Made by a program: the position numbers and the translations under genes
The notes under the pieces: generated by a model
What the model saw: the letters and a program-made list of their open reading frames with translations, nothing else
Database searches by the model: none
Told to the model about the DNA's origin: nothing
Part shown: positions 42,156 through 54,568 of the stretch, piece after piece
Position numbering within the stretch: position 1 is the stretch's first letter
How the letters are laid out: each line of letters starts with the position of its first letter
DNA from: Toxorhynchites rutilus septentrionalis
Taxonomy: Eukaryota; Arthropoda; Insecta; Diptera; Culicidae
DNA length: 64,000 nt
NCBI RefSeq assembly: GCF_029784135.1
Contig: NC_073744.1
Coordinates: 11,161,429 to 11,225,428, forward strand
Reading direction: 5' to 3'

Positions 42156-42815
42156 AATTGTACTGGTTGATGTGAACAGGAGTACCAGCAATGCACACTA
42201 GAAACACATATGTTTATCGATCTGAGCGTCCAACAAGAATAAGAAATCTGACTGAGTAGCAGCAGCAGCAGCAGCAGTAGAGAAATAGAGAATGCCTGAA
42301 ACTCTCTACTCATGATATTTGTTGTTGCCAACAGTAGTGGACCGATGCGAGACACAGCTCGATTGTTGAGGTTCAGCCTCGATGTTTACCGCCGCTGCTG
42401 CTGCTACTGCCACTTATGTGAGACACAGCTCAATTGTTGGCCGCTCAGATTCGATGCTGCACTTTCACGATGCCAAAAAACGTTCTCGCACTTCTGACGG
42501 AGAGAGCGTGCCTGAAACGATCCGCTCGTGATGCTTGCTGCTGCCACTAGTAGTAGGGGACTGGGTATCACTGTTTGGATAGGGGTTGAATTTTTTCAAT
42601 TGTTCGATAGTTAGTTATATAATATATACTATTTTATTCAATGTGAAAAATTGTTATGGAGTGCCGTAATCGTTTGATGCAAAAATCTCATCAATCCATC
42701 ATGAAATGAATGAGTAACAAGCGTTTGGAATTGGACATTTTTCACGATGCGATCGATTTTCATTTTTCAATTTGTACCCCAATATGTTCCCGAAAGACGT
42801 AATCCTACGTCAAAA

Positions 42816-43495
42816 GTGAAAGTACCACCTTATTTTACAACATCGAGAGATGTAGGAACTTTGAGGTCTGAACTGCTGGCGCTGAAATTGCAGCCAGTTT
42901 TTAAAATATGCAGCATCGGCATTAAAATTACTAGTCCCACTCTGGAGCAATACAAAATCATTGGTTCATACCTGGAATAAAAAATCATGAGTTTTACACT
43001 CACGATACGCCTTCTGAAAAACCATTTAAGGTGGTGTTGCGAGGTTTTCCTGCTATTGAGTTGGAGGATATTAAAAAAGATCTGGAACAATCATACAATA
43101 TTCATCCGTTGCCTGTATATAGGATGACTCGGCATAAAACACCAGACAATGGGTATTCCAATGTCTTGTACCTGATCCACTTCAAGAAAGGATCAGCCAA
43201 CATAACTCGCCTGAGAAAAATCAGTGAGATCTTCAACATCTCGGTACAATGGGACCGATACAAACCTCAACATCGGAATGTAACGCAATGTTCGAATTGC
43301 CTTGGTTTCGGACACGGAACAAGAAACTGTCACATGAAAACTCGTTGTGGCAAGTGTGCTGCTGACCATCTAACAAGCACTTGCAGCCTTCCAGAAGAAG
43401 AACCTCGCAAGTGCGTTAACTGTGGCGGAAGTCACCAAGCCACCAGTCGTAGCTGTACAAAACATGCGGATTTTAAACGTATCCGGAGCTACTGA
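42816..43495 (+). pseudogene. LINE ORF1 C-terminal part with CCHC knuckles
   Basis: From the insertion border: VKVPPYFTTSRDVGTLRSEL and a stop after GSYLE, then in another frame (43031-43495) VVLRGFPAIELEDIKKDL and three cysteine knuckles (CSNCLGFGHGTRNC, CGKCAADHLTSTC, CVNCGGSHQATSRSC). This is the gag-like nucleic-acid-binding ORF1 of Jockey-type LINEs. Confidence 0.8.
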
Positions 43496-43808
43496 TTAAA
43501 CACAGAATAGGAAGAAGGTTCCAGAATTTACTGACAAAGAGTTCACTCCAATAGTTTCTCGCACGATTCCTGTTCTTCCTCCTCTTCCACTTCCTACAGG
43601 TCGCCACCAAACGGCCTCTTCTAGCGAAAAGCCAAGAAAGAAGCAACCGAGCTATAGTAAGGTTCACCTTCACCTCCTTTTTCTTCTAGTGAGGATCTTT
43701 ATAACATGCAAGAACTTGCAACCCTGTTTCTAGAACTAGAACGACAGGCTAGAAGCTGTTGCAACCAACAGGAACAAGTGCAAGTCATGCTACATTTTTA
43801 CTACAACC

Positions 43809-44778
43809 ATGGATCGGTCATCTCTAAGGCTAATTAATTGGAATGCCTGCTCTCTCAAGAGTAAGGTCATCGAATTCACTGACTTCTTAGTCACAAACAG
43901 CATCGACGTAGCTATCGTTACCGAGACGCATCTTAAACCGAATATGAACCTTCGGGTTCCGAATTATCATCTGTTGAGAATGGATCGTACTGGTTCTGGC
44001 GGAGGAGGTGTTGCCTTAGCCACCAGAAATAACATCAGATATCAACTTTTACCGTGCCTGAAACTCAACATCATCGAAGCTATATGGGCGGAAATCACAA
44101 CATCGATTGGGCCTATTATCGTGATTGCGGTCTACTATCCCAAACAGACGTCAATCAGAGATGGCTCGGCGTTGCTTCTTAAAAACGATATCATCAAGCT
44201 AACACGAAGGCAGTGGAAATACGTTATCGGCGGGGACATTAATGCTCGACATCAGTCCTGGGGAAACCAAAGGAGAAATCAAAATTGAGTGACTCTAAAT
44301 GATGATCTACAGTGTGGGCACTACAGGATTCTAAGTCCAGCAACCCCCATTCGCATTTCTCGTTCTGGAGTACATTCCATAATTGATTTCTTCAATACCC
44401 ACGTGGATCGCCACATCGGTGATCCTATTGCCTTCAACGAATTGAGTTCGGATCACTTCTCAGTGATGGTTGAATTAGGAGTGCTTGTCGTAGTCAGGAG
44501 GCCACAATGTAGGCGGGACTATCATCGTGCGAATTGGGTGGAATCCCAGCAGCTTATCGACAACAATATCGATCTCGATCAGCCTCTTGAATCTCCCGAA
44601 GATATCGAGGCAACAGTCAGCTCTATTCAAACTGCAGTTATTCAGGCTCGTCAAAACCACATCCCAGAAACGATTCATCATTCGAATACCAACGTACTGG
44701 TATTCGAGAGAGGAAACGACAGTATAATCTGTTAACCAAGGTTATCCAGACCAGCATGATTGATCTCCGTAACAAAAA
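43809..44778 (+). pseudogene. LINE ORF2 endonuclease domain
   Basis: APE-like endonuclease: LRLINWNACSLKSKVIEF, DVAIVTETHLKP (catalytic E), GGDINARHQSWGN (D and N). A stop at 44286-44288 and then DHFSVMVELGV (SDH block) in 44289-44735, followed by a frameshift near 44690. The chain continues RERKRQYNLLTKVIQ up to the insertion at 44779. The domain nicks target DNA in this family; this copy is broken. Confidence 0.8.
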
Positions 44779-46106
44779 GTCACAGGAGGGTTGTGTCTGA
44801 GACACGACCGCATAGACGTAGGATTCCGTTAGGCTGTTTATCTGTTTATTTTGGATATGTTTGAAGAATTAAACTCTTTGATAATGATTTGGTGGTTCTG
44901 AAAAGGGCCGTTTTGTTTGGTTGTTGGATATTGATTGTTCACTCCACCACTGTTTACAACCGAGTGATGATGATAGAAGGATGATAATAAGTCGTTAGAT
45001 GGTGCGTATCAGATAAAAGATGCCGAAGTGGAATGATATATGATGAAAACCGCCCTCTGTGACTCTAGACGAGATGCCTCCTGTGTTATATATGGATGAA
45101 ATAATGAAAAAAAAACTCAAAAACGCAAAATCAATGTAATATAAGATAATTATCAATATCGAAAACAATTAAAAACATGTTACATCAATGTAGCGAAAAC
45201 ATATTTGAAATGGGAAAGGTAATTTTCTTCTATAATTTTTACTTTCTGAGTGTTTATTCAACCCAATGCGAATTTAAATTGGACTAACAACACCTAATAC
45301 TATATGTAGAGCAAATGGGAAATCATTTTTTCGATTATTTCTTTACTTTTTCAACTTTTCTCGCTGTATGGTATGGTCCTTAGGTGAAAATGAACACAAC
45401 TTTACAGCTTAAACACTTTAAACCGAACGACAAGTTCTCGAGTGGGAACACAACTTGGTTTCTATTTAGGAAAATTAAAGTAAATCGTTTCATATATCAA
45501 GTAATTTTTAACACAAATGCCACCATATACAATTTTACACTTACACGGATCGGTCATTGATATGAAATTTCACGAAGCAACCAACATTAAAGTTTCAAAT
45601 TCACATTTTATTTGCTAGAATTAATCGTGTCACTCAGTGAGGCAACATAAAATTGCCCGCAACTTGCATATATGTGCAATGCCGATTTCTCCCGGGCACC
45701 TTGGTTTAGATTTCTCTGTTAGGGAACACATTTCGGTGACAACAAAAGCTACCCCTACTTTCATGTATTTCCAATGCTGATTTCCCCCAGGCAGCTTGGT
45801 TTAGATGTCTCTGTTAGGGAACCGCCGCATGTGTCGTCAATTTCGACCAATCAGATGTGGGTACTTCCGTTAGGATAGGGGTTGAGATTTTTCACTTGTT
45901 CGATAGTTAGTTTCATGACATATATTATTTTATTCAATATAAAAATTGTTATGGAGTGCCGAAATCGATTGACGCAAAAATTTCATCAATCCATCATGAA
46001 GTGACTGAGCAATACGCGTTTGAAATTGGACAATTTTTAAGATGTGCTCGATTTTCGATTTTCAATTTGTACCCCAATATGTTCCCGAAAGACGTAATCC
46101 TACGTC
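44779..46106 (-). mobile_element. THF element b' inserted in the LINE (1328 bp)
   Basis: Reverse complement of 36435-37763 with very few differences. Left end GTCACAGGAGGGTTGTG, right end CCTACGTC, with A-runs on both sides. Contains the decayed stem-loop (44894-44909). Confidence 0.88.
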
Positions 46107-46660
46107 AAAAATTCGCAAAAGATATTAGTAAACTTCCGAATAACTCCAAGCCATTTTGGAGGCTCGCTAAAATTCTCAAGACCAAGTCTAATCCTATTCC
46201 TCCTCTTCTTCAACCTGACAATTCAGAACGATTGATATCACCTGCCGAAAAGGCTAATGCAATTGGCAACCGTTTCGCTAGTTCACACAATCTTGGCCAG
46301 AACATTACAAGTCTATTTGAGGCTTCGGTGAATGATACAGTAAGGGCAATTGGCAATATCCATTCTGCACCTCAAGAGAATGAATGACATCATCTCGACT
46401 GAAGAGGTTATCTTGGTTATACGCTCGTTGAAGAATAGGTCCCCGGCTTCGATAGTATATTTAATATTGAGTTGAAACATCTTAGTAACAAGTTATATGA
46501 AATTATGACCTCTGTCTTCAACAGATGTCTATTCCTTGGCTACTTCCCCTCGAGTTGGAAGTTGGCAAAAGTGATCCCGATATTGAAACCCGGAAAAGAT
46601 CCTTCTCCGAGTCTAAAATTGTATATAATCGAATCATATATAATCGAGTCTGTATATAAT
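46107..46660 (+). pseudogene. LINE ORF2, linker and start of RT
   Basis: Directly after the insertion: FAKDISKLPNNSKPFWRLAK, the conserved SKPFW block before the RT of Jockey-type elements. Then PAEKANAIGNRFASSHN and, in other frames, YEIMTSVFNRCLFLGYFPSS and WKLAKVIPILKPGKD (RT motif 1). Similarity ends in a short TATAATCGA repeat at about 46620; the RT core is missing. Confidence 0.8.
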
Positions 46661-46669
46661 TGAGTACAA

Positions 46670-48140
46670 TCTATATTTCCTTCAAGAAGACATCGGCCGT
46701 TCTCATCTCGAATATTGATGGGTGATCGAAAATAGTTTTTATATGCCTTATTCAAGTTACGCTTGACGATGGCCTAATATCTCTCGATTTAGTGAAGTGA
46801 TCTGCATAGTCCAATACTGAATATGGGAGCGAAATATTTTGATGTTTTCTTAGTTCAGTTCAGTTCAAAATTGAACAATAATGTACATTGATATACTCAA
46901 CCTAAGTGCGGCTTTAAAAATACGATTTCACGATTGTAACAATGATTCACGATTTGTTGGTGTGGTACTTTGCACTATCTTTAACAAAATCTTGAAATAG
47001 GCCTTCAGCTTCCGAAATATGACATGCCTGACAAAGTTTATCGATCTTATCTCTCATTCTGTATATTTATTTCGCCTCACAGCAAATGTATTTATATATA
47101 AATTTACAACGCAAATCTCAATGCTTAAGTCTCTTCGGTTATATTGTGTGTTTTTTTTTTCGGTGGAATTTGTTCATAAAAATAAGAGTCTCATAATCCC
47201 ATTCATGTTTATGGTTCACTTACGAAAATCTTGCGCGGAGCAAGAGAGAGGCAGAGTGAGGTGAGCAAAGCGATAAAAATTTCAGCAATTCCGTCCCCTT
47301 CTGTTTGACGTCAATTCGCTCGATTTTGGCATTGAAGTGCATGGACCGACGCGACGCCTAGCTCACTAAAGTGAGTAACCTTCAAGATGAACCTCAGGAG
47401 AGCGAGTGGCTGACATTGCAAACTTCAATCAGAAACATAAGAGAACAAAATGCGAATCTAAAATAATCCTTTTGTTTATTCAACCCAAATCGAACGTCTG
47501 TGAAGTCGATCTTGTGAGGAGGTAACACAAGCTACCCATCGAAACTCGACAGCAAACACGGCCACAGCGAAAGCACTCAACGGATGCTATTTTTGTGACG
47601 CCGGTTCTGCGCGGGCTATTATTATCAACCCATTTGTCAACAAAGGATCGCGAGTTTTGGGAGGATGAGATAACGGTTTCACAACTGCGATAAAAGTCGA
47701 TGATCATGATTTCTTTGTGGCTGCGGAGAAAGCGATGTTGTTGGTATTATTTTTTGTTCCATATCTCTTTTGTTCCATGTCGCTAACGTTTATCATATAG
47801 GTATTTTGTTAATTGCTTTTTTTGTACACACATGAGTTTCAAAATATTAATTGGAATTCGTTCTGCGACACCTCGTTGCTTTAGATCCGATACCACCAGA
47901 AAGGTACCAATTTTCAGACAGCGCCGCCCTCGTATATGGTACACCAATATAAGATTAATACGAGCGAGCGAAACAAGAGACACGTTGCAAATAAGCACGC
48001 ATTACTTTGCCACATATGTACACGGCCCAGACCGAGATAGATATAGATCTCCGTTATGCGCTCCTTTTTACTATTAGAAAATATTTTCCAACTTCATTTT
48101 GTAATGAAATGTAATATCATCATGCATTTACGCAACAGCA
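46670..48140. other. Non-coding, no gene recognised
   Basis: Contains the dispersed repeat shared with 8125-8230 (47905-48045). TGACGTCAATTCGCTCG at 47310 and other GC-richer DNA between 47230 and 47700 was not identified. Confidence 0.4.
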
Positions 48141-48143
48141 TCA

Positions 48144-48220
48144 TTAGCTATGTGGATAGCGCGATCGTATAAAAGAGCTTTGCATTCCACCCGGCCTTGG
48201 TTCGATCCCCGTTGACGTCG
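48144..48220 (+). mobile_element. tRNA-like SINE head
   Basis: TAGCTATGTGGATAGCGC (box A-like) and GGTTCGATCCCC (box B) are about 45 bases apart, as in RNA polymerase III promoters. No acceptor-stem pairing is evident, so a SINE head or tRNA pseudogene is more likely than a working tRNA gene. Confidence 0.4.
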
Positions 48221-48229
48221 TTTGGACTT

Positions 48230-48950
48230 TTTGTTTTGTACTTATCGAGGTGAAGCAGTACGCGGAGTATACTTGTATTCGCATGCAAAATTTCGTGTCG
48301 TAATTATTTGCGTTCTCTATTAAATGTATATGAAAGAAACAAAACAATGGTCAAAATACTCACGGTTTCATGATGATTTGAGCTCAATTTCTCATGAAAT
48401 CTTGCAACGGTTTGTTTTTTAACAGATGGCAATTCTATTGTTACTTATTTCCATTATTTATATGGTAAAAAGGTCCAGAGAGCAGTTGTATTGTTAGTCC
48501 TCGGAACCATTAACATTTCCGGTGAAATGCTGCTTAATTGAACACTATTTTCCCAAATCACACAAACTGACACTGAGAGCCATAATAATATCAATATAGT
48601 ATGGTAAAACTAATGAAAGTTCGTTCGTTTCTATTGCCGTGGGGGAGTGAAAATGTTTTGCTGAAATATCTTCTTTATTCGTATTTTTCAACGTAATTTC
48701 AAAAATATCCACTGAATGTTGTCACATTATATTCATAATCAGCGGGAACTTCAATGAAACGTATGTTTTTCATTGATAAAACACATACTGAAAATAGCAT
48801 TATCACATGGATTTATGTAGGCAATCAAATATAAACACAACGACTGACGTCACTATTTGAGAAATAGTTATGGCAGCGCATGCTATGTCGCTCGAAAAAC
48901 CACCATCTTCATTACCTTTTTTCCAGTACATTGGGTGCAATCCCATGAAA
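48230..48950. other. AT-rich non-coding DNA
   Basis: Nothing supported. Confidence 0.35.
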
Positions 48951-48958
48951 GAAAAAAC

Positions 48959-50042
48959 AGGAAGTGGGTTATATCTATGGTATAACCGCAAGGGTGGCGT
49001 AGGACTATCGTTGATTTAGAGATCATTTGTTTGAAGTTGAATCTAAATCCATTCTGAATGAATGAATAAATAAATATGTGGGAGACTTCGAAAACGAGAG
49101 CGTTACGTTGGAGGCACAAGGTTTTATGCATCCAATATAGGATACGAAAAACCTTGTTCTGAAGAATAATCTTCAGAAGCTAACCTGCTAACTGTACTTG
49201 ATTGACAAATCACAAACCCAAATGTATTATATGGATATTTAATGGATAGAAAACATTAAAATAAACTCTTTCACATGAATGTAATTTTAAATTCCCAGAG
49301 GAACTGGCAGATTATTTTCAGTAACGATTATATATTTCCACATTTTCCTCGATACTGGAAGCCCACCAGTGGTTAATACTAACTCGATAACCACCTGTAG
49401 TTGATTGAAAAATATTTGGTCACAGTGTTACATGAATAGAAAACATTCAAATAAACTCTTTCACATGAATGTATTTTTAAATTCCCAGAGGAACTGGTAG
49501 ATTATTTTCCGGATCCTTCTCGATGCTGAATGGCATCCAAACGGAAAGAATTCCGCGCATGTATGTGTGTGTGTGTAGCGGCTACTTCGAGATCTTCCCG
49601 GGGAACCGTTTTTGGCATCACTCTCCTCCTGATGGATTCCCTTCTAGCCTAAGGTGCACAAACAGGCTCTTGGTGACACCGTTCATCCGCGCTTTCATGA
49701 TAAATGAAGAGCTTCACCACAACAGCGACTACATGCTCCAATCGCTGTTCAATTAGAACTGAGTGGATTTCCGAGCGGCGCTGGCTTATATACCGATTGG
49801 TGATTTCAATAGCCTGTTTTGAAAGCAATTTTAAGACTATTGAAACAAGTTTTTGGATCAAAAGGTAACAAGTATAGAACGCGTAGACATTTTATCTTTC
49901 GAATGAAGTGTTTATCATACCATTTCGTTCAGTTTTTTAGGAGCTATTAACGCTCAAAATCTCGATCTCCGGCGTAACGCTTTCGGTTTCGAAACTTTGA
50001 TTTTACACCCCGGTATAGAAATGAAAGACGTAGTCCTACGTC
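48959..50042 (-). mobile_element. THF element (type d), complete (about 1.08 kb)
   Basis: After six A: CAGGAAGTGGGTTATATC-TATG-GTATAACCGCA, then GGCGTAGGACTATCG (hairpin B end). Right end is hairpin A GACGTAG-TC-CTACGTC followed by AAAAAA. An internal direct repeat (AATAAACTCTTTCACATGAATG at 49261 and 49451). Shares its right 750 bases with 23140-23896. Confidence 0.75.
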
Positions 50043-50049
50043 AAAAAAG

Positions 50050-51925
50050 AAAGAGATGTCTGCTTCCATACATACAAACATTTTAAGCGTTGGGGACAGA
50101 TGATTTTATTTGCTCGTTTGAAGCTTCAAGACACGAAATGGCATGGTTTCTGCTGAAAATGAAATGCTTTCTGGCAATGCTAGTTTGGGTGTAACATGCG
50201 AAAAAAAATCACGAAAATTCGTTATTTTTCGACCTTCCAGATAGGGGTCCTCACTTAAGAGCGAAATACCCAGCTACAATTACCTCACTTAAGTATCAGA
50301 GGCATGATCTAACCGAATTTAAGATTCCTCGACCATTTGGTTTGTGGAGCGATCCGTTAATGAACGTATCTAGTTGCTTAGTCCAGGTTGTCGATTACCT
50401 GGAAAAACCTTGAAAGTCAGGGAATATCAGGAAATTCAAACAATGACAGGGAAAATCAGGGAATTTTGTCACCAAGCTGGAGAAAATGCAACTTCGCCGA
50501 TTAGAATTTAGATTATTGTAATAATACGACATTTGGCAGATATGTTGCGTAATCAGATAAACAAACATTTTTTTTGCATTCTTTTCCGACTGTCAACTGA
50601 AGCGAAAGTATGGAGTTTTGGCAATTTCCATCTTTTTTTCATTGACTGCTCATGACTGCCAGGAAGCTGAGAAGGTCCTACTAGGGTGTGATAAAATGTG
50701 CTTTATGAGGATGTTTGGCTTTGCTTCCTATTATGAATTTGAGCATGATGGAACATTGCAACACAGCAGTGGAACTCCATACAATTCACTCACTAAAAGT
50801 GTCATTTTCACATTTTCAATCCTTGTTTACATGAAGAATAATTTTTCTTTCAGGCATACTTGATTGAGAGTGTATTGATTTCTAGCTGTCTTGACGCAAG
50901 GTCAAGACAGCTAGAAATAGAATGATAAGATGGGAAGGTTTATATAAACATGTTCATAATTACATAAGTTATTCAAATAAGGGCAAGGGCAATATATTAA
51001 CTATTCAGTGCAATTTTATCAAAACTTGAAAGAGAACTTAAAAAAGGAATTTGTTTTTTCATTATTTTTTCTGATATGGTTAAGAAAAATCCATGATTAT
51101 CTTTGCTTTATTATTCACCACCCCCCCCCCCATTATTTGTCCATTTTTCCTGCTTTTCGTTCTTTGACCTATCATTTTGACAGTTCAACTTGAGAGGTTT
51201 AAAATTGCGACAAGATAGAAACATGTTTTGAAAGAACGAATTGTGGAAAATGAGGTGGCAAATTTTCTCTGCTTTATAATAATAGTATTTCTGTAGTCCT
51301 AAATTTCTGAGTTTGTTGAATAACAGATCGAATTTGATTCATAGAAGAATAAGGTTTCATTTGAAGTGTCGATTTTTGAATTCGACTCAATGGTTGAAAA
51401 GTTATGAATTTTTGGAAGAAATCATGAGTTTTGTTTTTTTTTAATTCTTGATTTTCAAACCATTTCCAAGGATCGACATATCAAATGGAATCTTATCTTT
51501 CTATGAATCCGCAAACATGCGTAATAGTAACTTAACAAACCTAACTTAAAACAACAAAAAGAGTCTTCAATTGTAGGTTATGTAATAAAAGAAAAATATT
51601 AGATGATAAAATTTGATTATTTATAAAAATATTACACTTACGATGGTGATATTCGAAAAAATATAAATATGCATACAGTACACAATCGCTTATTGGATTT
51701 TTTTTTAGTTGGAGTGCTTTTTAATTGGCCGTTCGCTAGTTTGAGTGGAGCACGCGCCAATCAAAAAGCAATCATCCTTAATAATTGTATGTAAGTTTTA
51801 CTCTGTAGTTTCAATACAATTTTCATTGAAGGGTATTTGAATGTAAAACTGAAAAAATAAAAGCACAATATAAAATGTAAAATTTTACTTTTGCAATTTG
51901 TTTGACAAATGTTTTCGTTTAAAAA
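50050..51925. other. AT-rich non-coding DNA with one perfect hairpin
   Basis: No gene supported. The only structure is the hairpin at 50878-50918. Confidence 0.4.
50878..50918. repeat. Perfect 18-bp hairpin, 5-base loop
   Basis: ATTTCTAGCTGTCTTGAC, loop GCAAG, then the exact complement GTCAAGACAGCTAGAAAT. No T-run follows and the stem is shorter than a usual pre-miRNA. Confidence 0.95.
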
Positions 51926-51928
51926 AAA

Positions 51929-53823
51929 TTATAGGAGGTTGTGTCCAAGATACGACCGCGTTGTTGACGTAGAACTACGCTATTATTTTATATAAGTCGC
52001 TTGTTTATGCCTTCGGATGTTATTCTATAATGCTGTGAAATTTTAGAAACAACTACTTAGAATAATGAGGTTTTTTCATTGCAGAATCAGTTGACGATAA
52101 TTGATTGATGACTTATTCTTGCCCTCGCAAAACAATGCAGTAGCTGATCGTATGTCGCAATTTATTCCATGTCAATGCATTGAAAATTTACCTCGAACGC
52201 TATTCCGGTGGCCTTTTCCGCAATTGACATAGACTCGGCTACAGTCGAGTATACACATGTTGCACCAGCACCATTACTCCACATACTCATAACTACATCA
52301 ATATATCTTTGGTACCGCATGGAAACAACAACAACTTTTCCACAATGACAACAGTTGCAAGTATCAAATATCATGCTACATGTTATTTAGTATTGCCTCA
52401 AAGGAATCGCACCTCTAGGCATCGTTCGTACAACGTAAACCAAGCGCCAAACAAGCGTTCGCCATAGCATGCATACAGAGCCATACATTGGTGGCTTGAA
52501 ACTACTAGGAATATAAACATTTCTCATCATTTTGCGCTGTTCTCAAAAGAAACGCTTCTGTTAATATTTCTGGCCTCGAAAAAAGTTGCATTACATTCTC
52601 ATGCTCGAGAAAAGCGCAGCTGTCACCCTTAGTGGAGGAAGTTTTGCTACTGGTAAGCGAAACCTTATCACATACAAAATTCCAGAACGACATTTACTTT
52701 CTTGATGACTAAAAAACGAAATAAACTGTTTTTGTTAATAACAACCTCGAAAACAGTAGCAATGTTTCATTATGATCAATATTAGCGCAAATGCAATCCT
52801 AGTTGAAGGCAGTTTTGCGACTGGCACGCGAACCCAATTATAACATTCCAGTAAGACATTCAAGATGCTTGGTATTCCCAAATAATTTTTTTGCGCACAA
52901 CCTTAACACCTGCTTCGCCATAACGTCAGTTTAATGCATTGATGCATTCTCAAAGGCACCAACGAAGTAACAATGTTAAGTGCTTGGAAAAAGACTGAAT
53001 TATGCCACAGCTTGTACCCATCGATGCGAATTCGCTGATGAGTTTGTCAAGAGCGACCGCCTTCACCACCAGCGGGTAGCGGGGGCTGGCTGGGTGACGG
53101 CGTTTACATTTTCAACCGACGTGCCGAAATCGCCTACTTCGCTGTTGTTCGATGCGGTGGCTCTGTTCAGTGCGAGCGCTTTTCACTGCACCAACATCGC
53201 GTGCATCCTCTTCTTCTTGCTCGTCACACACTACGCGAAGCGTCCAATTTATGACGCGGAAAGATGAACACACGATACGAATAACTCAAAAAACGAACAG
53301 AAAAATCAAACGACGATATCCAAGTTGGATTACCACTGGTGGGGTCCAATCTTAGATCGAAGCGCAGCGAAAGCAAAGTGAACTGGATTGCTCAACAGTC
53401 CGATGCCGAATGAAAGTTTGCCTCAGCGAGATCCACTGTTTATACTCTAGGCAAGTATTCCCCTTCATTCTTCTACTTTTCCTTCGTTCACGGAGACTTT
53501 AAATCCTACGATTTCCCCTCCGTTGGTCGTCGATAAGTTGCTCGTTATTGACAGCTCTGTTCGGGAAAGCACACAAATGGACAGAACAAATGTATGGGAA
53601 AAATTGAAACGCTTAAAGTTTTCATGAATTTAAACCATTTACACACCAGGGGATTCTAATGTATGGCATATTAAACAAATCTTACGGAATTTCCGATTCG
53701 TTTAGTATGTAAATCGCCAAAATCCGTTCGCGGCAAAAATAGTTATTAACGTTAACTTTATTTCATAAAAACGTGACCTGTTTTCTGATTTGGCACCCTT
53801 AATGAAAGACGTAATTCTACGTC
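51929..53823 (-). mobile_element. THF element (type c), about 1.9 kb
   Basis: Left: A-run, TTATAGGAGGTTGTGTC-CAA-GATACGACCGCG, then GACGTAGAACTACGC. Right: GACGTAA-TT-CTACGTC and AAAAA. Right-end body matches 21465-21740 in reverse (TGACCTGTTTTCTGATTTGGC; GGAATTTCCGATTCG). The central part (52000-53400) is unrelated to the shorter copies and shows no coding frame I recognise. Confidence 0.65.
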
Positions 53824-53828
53824 AAAAA

Positions 53829-54568
53829 GTAAGGGGTTGTGCCTAGGACACGACCGCATTTTCGACGTAGAACTACGGAATTATATTATTCAATCCGCTT
53901 GTTTTTCACTGATCAATACGACGAGCACGAGAATAATAAGCAAGCATCACAAGCGTTTTTATTTTGAATGTTACAGCTTTGACAGTCATCGTGGTGATCT
54001 TTTTTTCAGTTGACACAGAGACACGGTCACAGGCGATTATATGGGCCTTATTCGCGTTTACAATTCACGGTGAAAACGAAATGAACGGCACGCCATTTGA
54101 ACTACGTTTTTTCTACGATTTAGTGAAGCGAAATGAAAATATCGAGCTGCATGTGTATATGTATGTGATATCAGCATTGGGGAATAATTTTATCTGTTCA
54201 TTGTGCTGTGTTCACTTGCTTGCTCGAGACTGTTATTACAAATCGCGGATGGCTTATTTATAACAAATAAGTTGGAAACAAGCGTAAAGGAATGTATTAG
54301 TTACCCGTTATAGACGTTATGGGTAGGAAAGCACACAAATCGGCAGAACAAATGTATAGGAATATTGGAATGCTTCCAGTTTTCATTAATTTACACCGCT
54401 TAGAGATTAGTAAATTGTAATGCATAGCATATCAAACAAATCTTAGAGAATTTCCGATTCGATCGGTATACAAATCATCAGATTTCGTTCGTAGTAAAAC
54501 TAGTTATTAACGTTAACTTTATTTCATAAAAACGTGACCTGTTTTCTGATTTGGCATCCTTTTTCTAG
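53829..54568 (-). mobile_element. THF element (type c), hairpin A end lost
   Basis: Begins GTAAGGGGTTGTGCC-TAG-GACACGACCGCA, GACGTAGAACTACGG directly after the AAAAA that ends the preceding element. Ends in TGACCTGTTTTCTGATTTGGCATCC at 54568, where the hairpin A end should follow but is replaced by CTAGGTATATATA. Confidence 0.65.

Larger units (their letters stand above)
39690..42811 (-). mobile_element. THF element a', inverted near-copy of 29540-32978
   Basis: Reads GTCACAGAAGGTTGTGTC... at the left and ...CCTACGTC at the right, flanked by AAAA on both sides (39686-39689, 42812-42815). The sequence is the reverse complement of THF-a with few substitutions, but lacks about 320 bases corresponding to 29790-30105, including the unit 1 TATA promoter. 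It keeps both H4/H1 fragments and both stem-loops. Confidence 0.85.
39270..46660 (+). mobile_element. Jockey-like LINE, interrupted by two THF elements
   Basis: Pieces in order: 5' region with promoter (39270-39480), ORF1 start (39490-39689), THF-a' insertion (39690-42811), ORF1 end with zinc knuckles (42816-43495), ORF2 endonuclease (43809-44778), THF-b' insertion (44779-46106), start of RT (46107-46660). The 3' half (RT core onward) is missing after about 46630. Frameshifts in ORF1 and ORF2 show it is inactive. Confidence 0.8.

Noticed and set aside
29540..46106. One large segmental inverted duplication covering both THF pairs
   Set aside because: The order is a, b, a', b' rather than a mirror image, and a' and b' each sit in a LINE with restorable target sites, so they are separate insertions.
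48144..48220. Functional tRNA gene
   Set aside because: Box A and B are present but no acceptor stem pairs; kept only as a SINE-like head.
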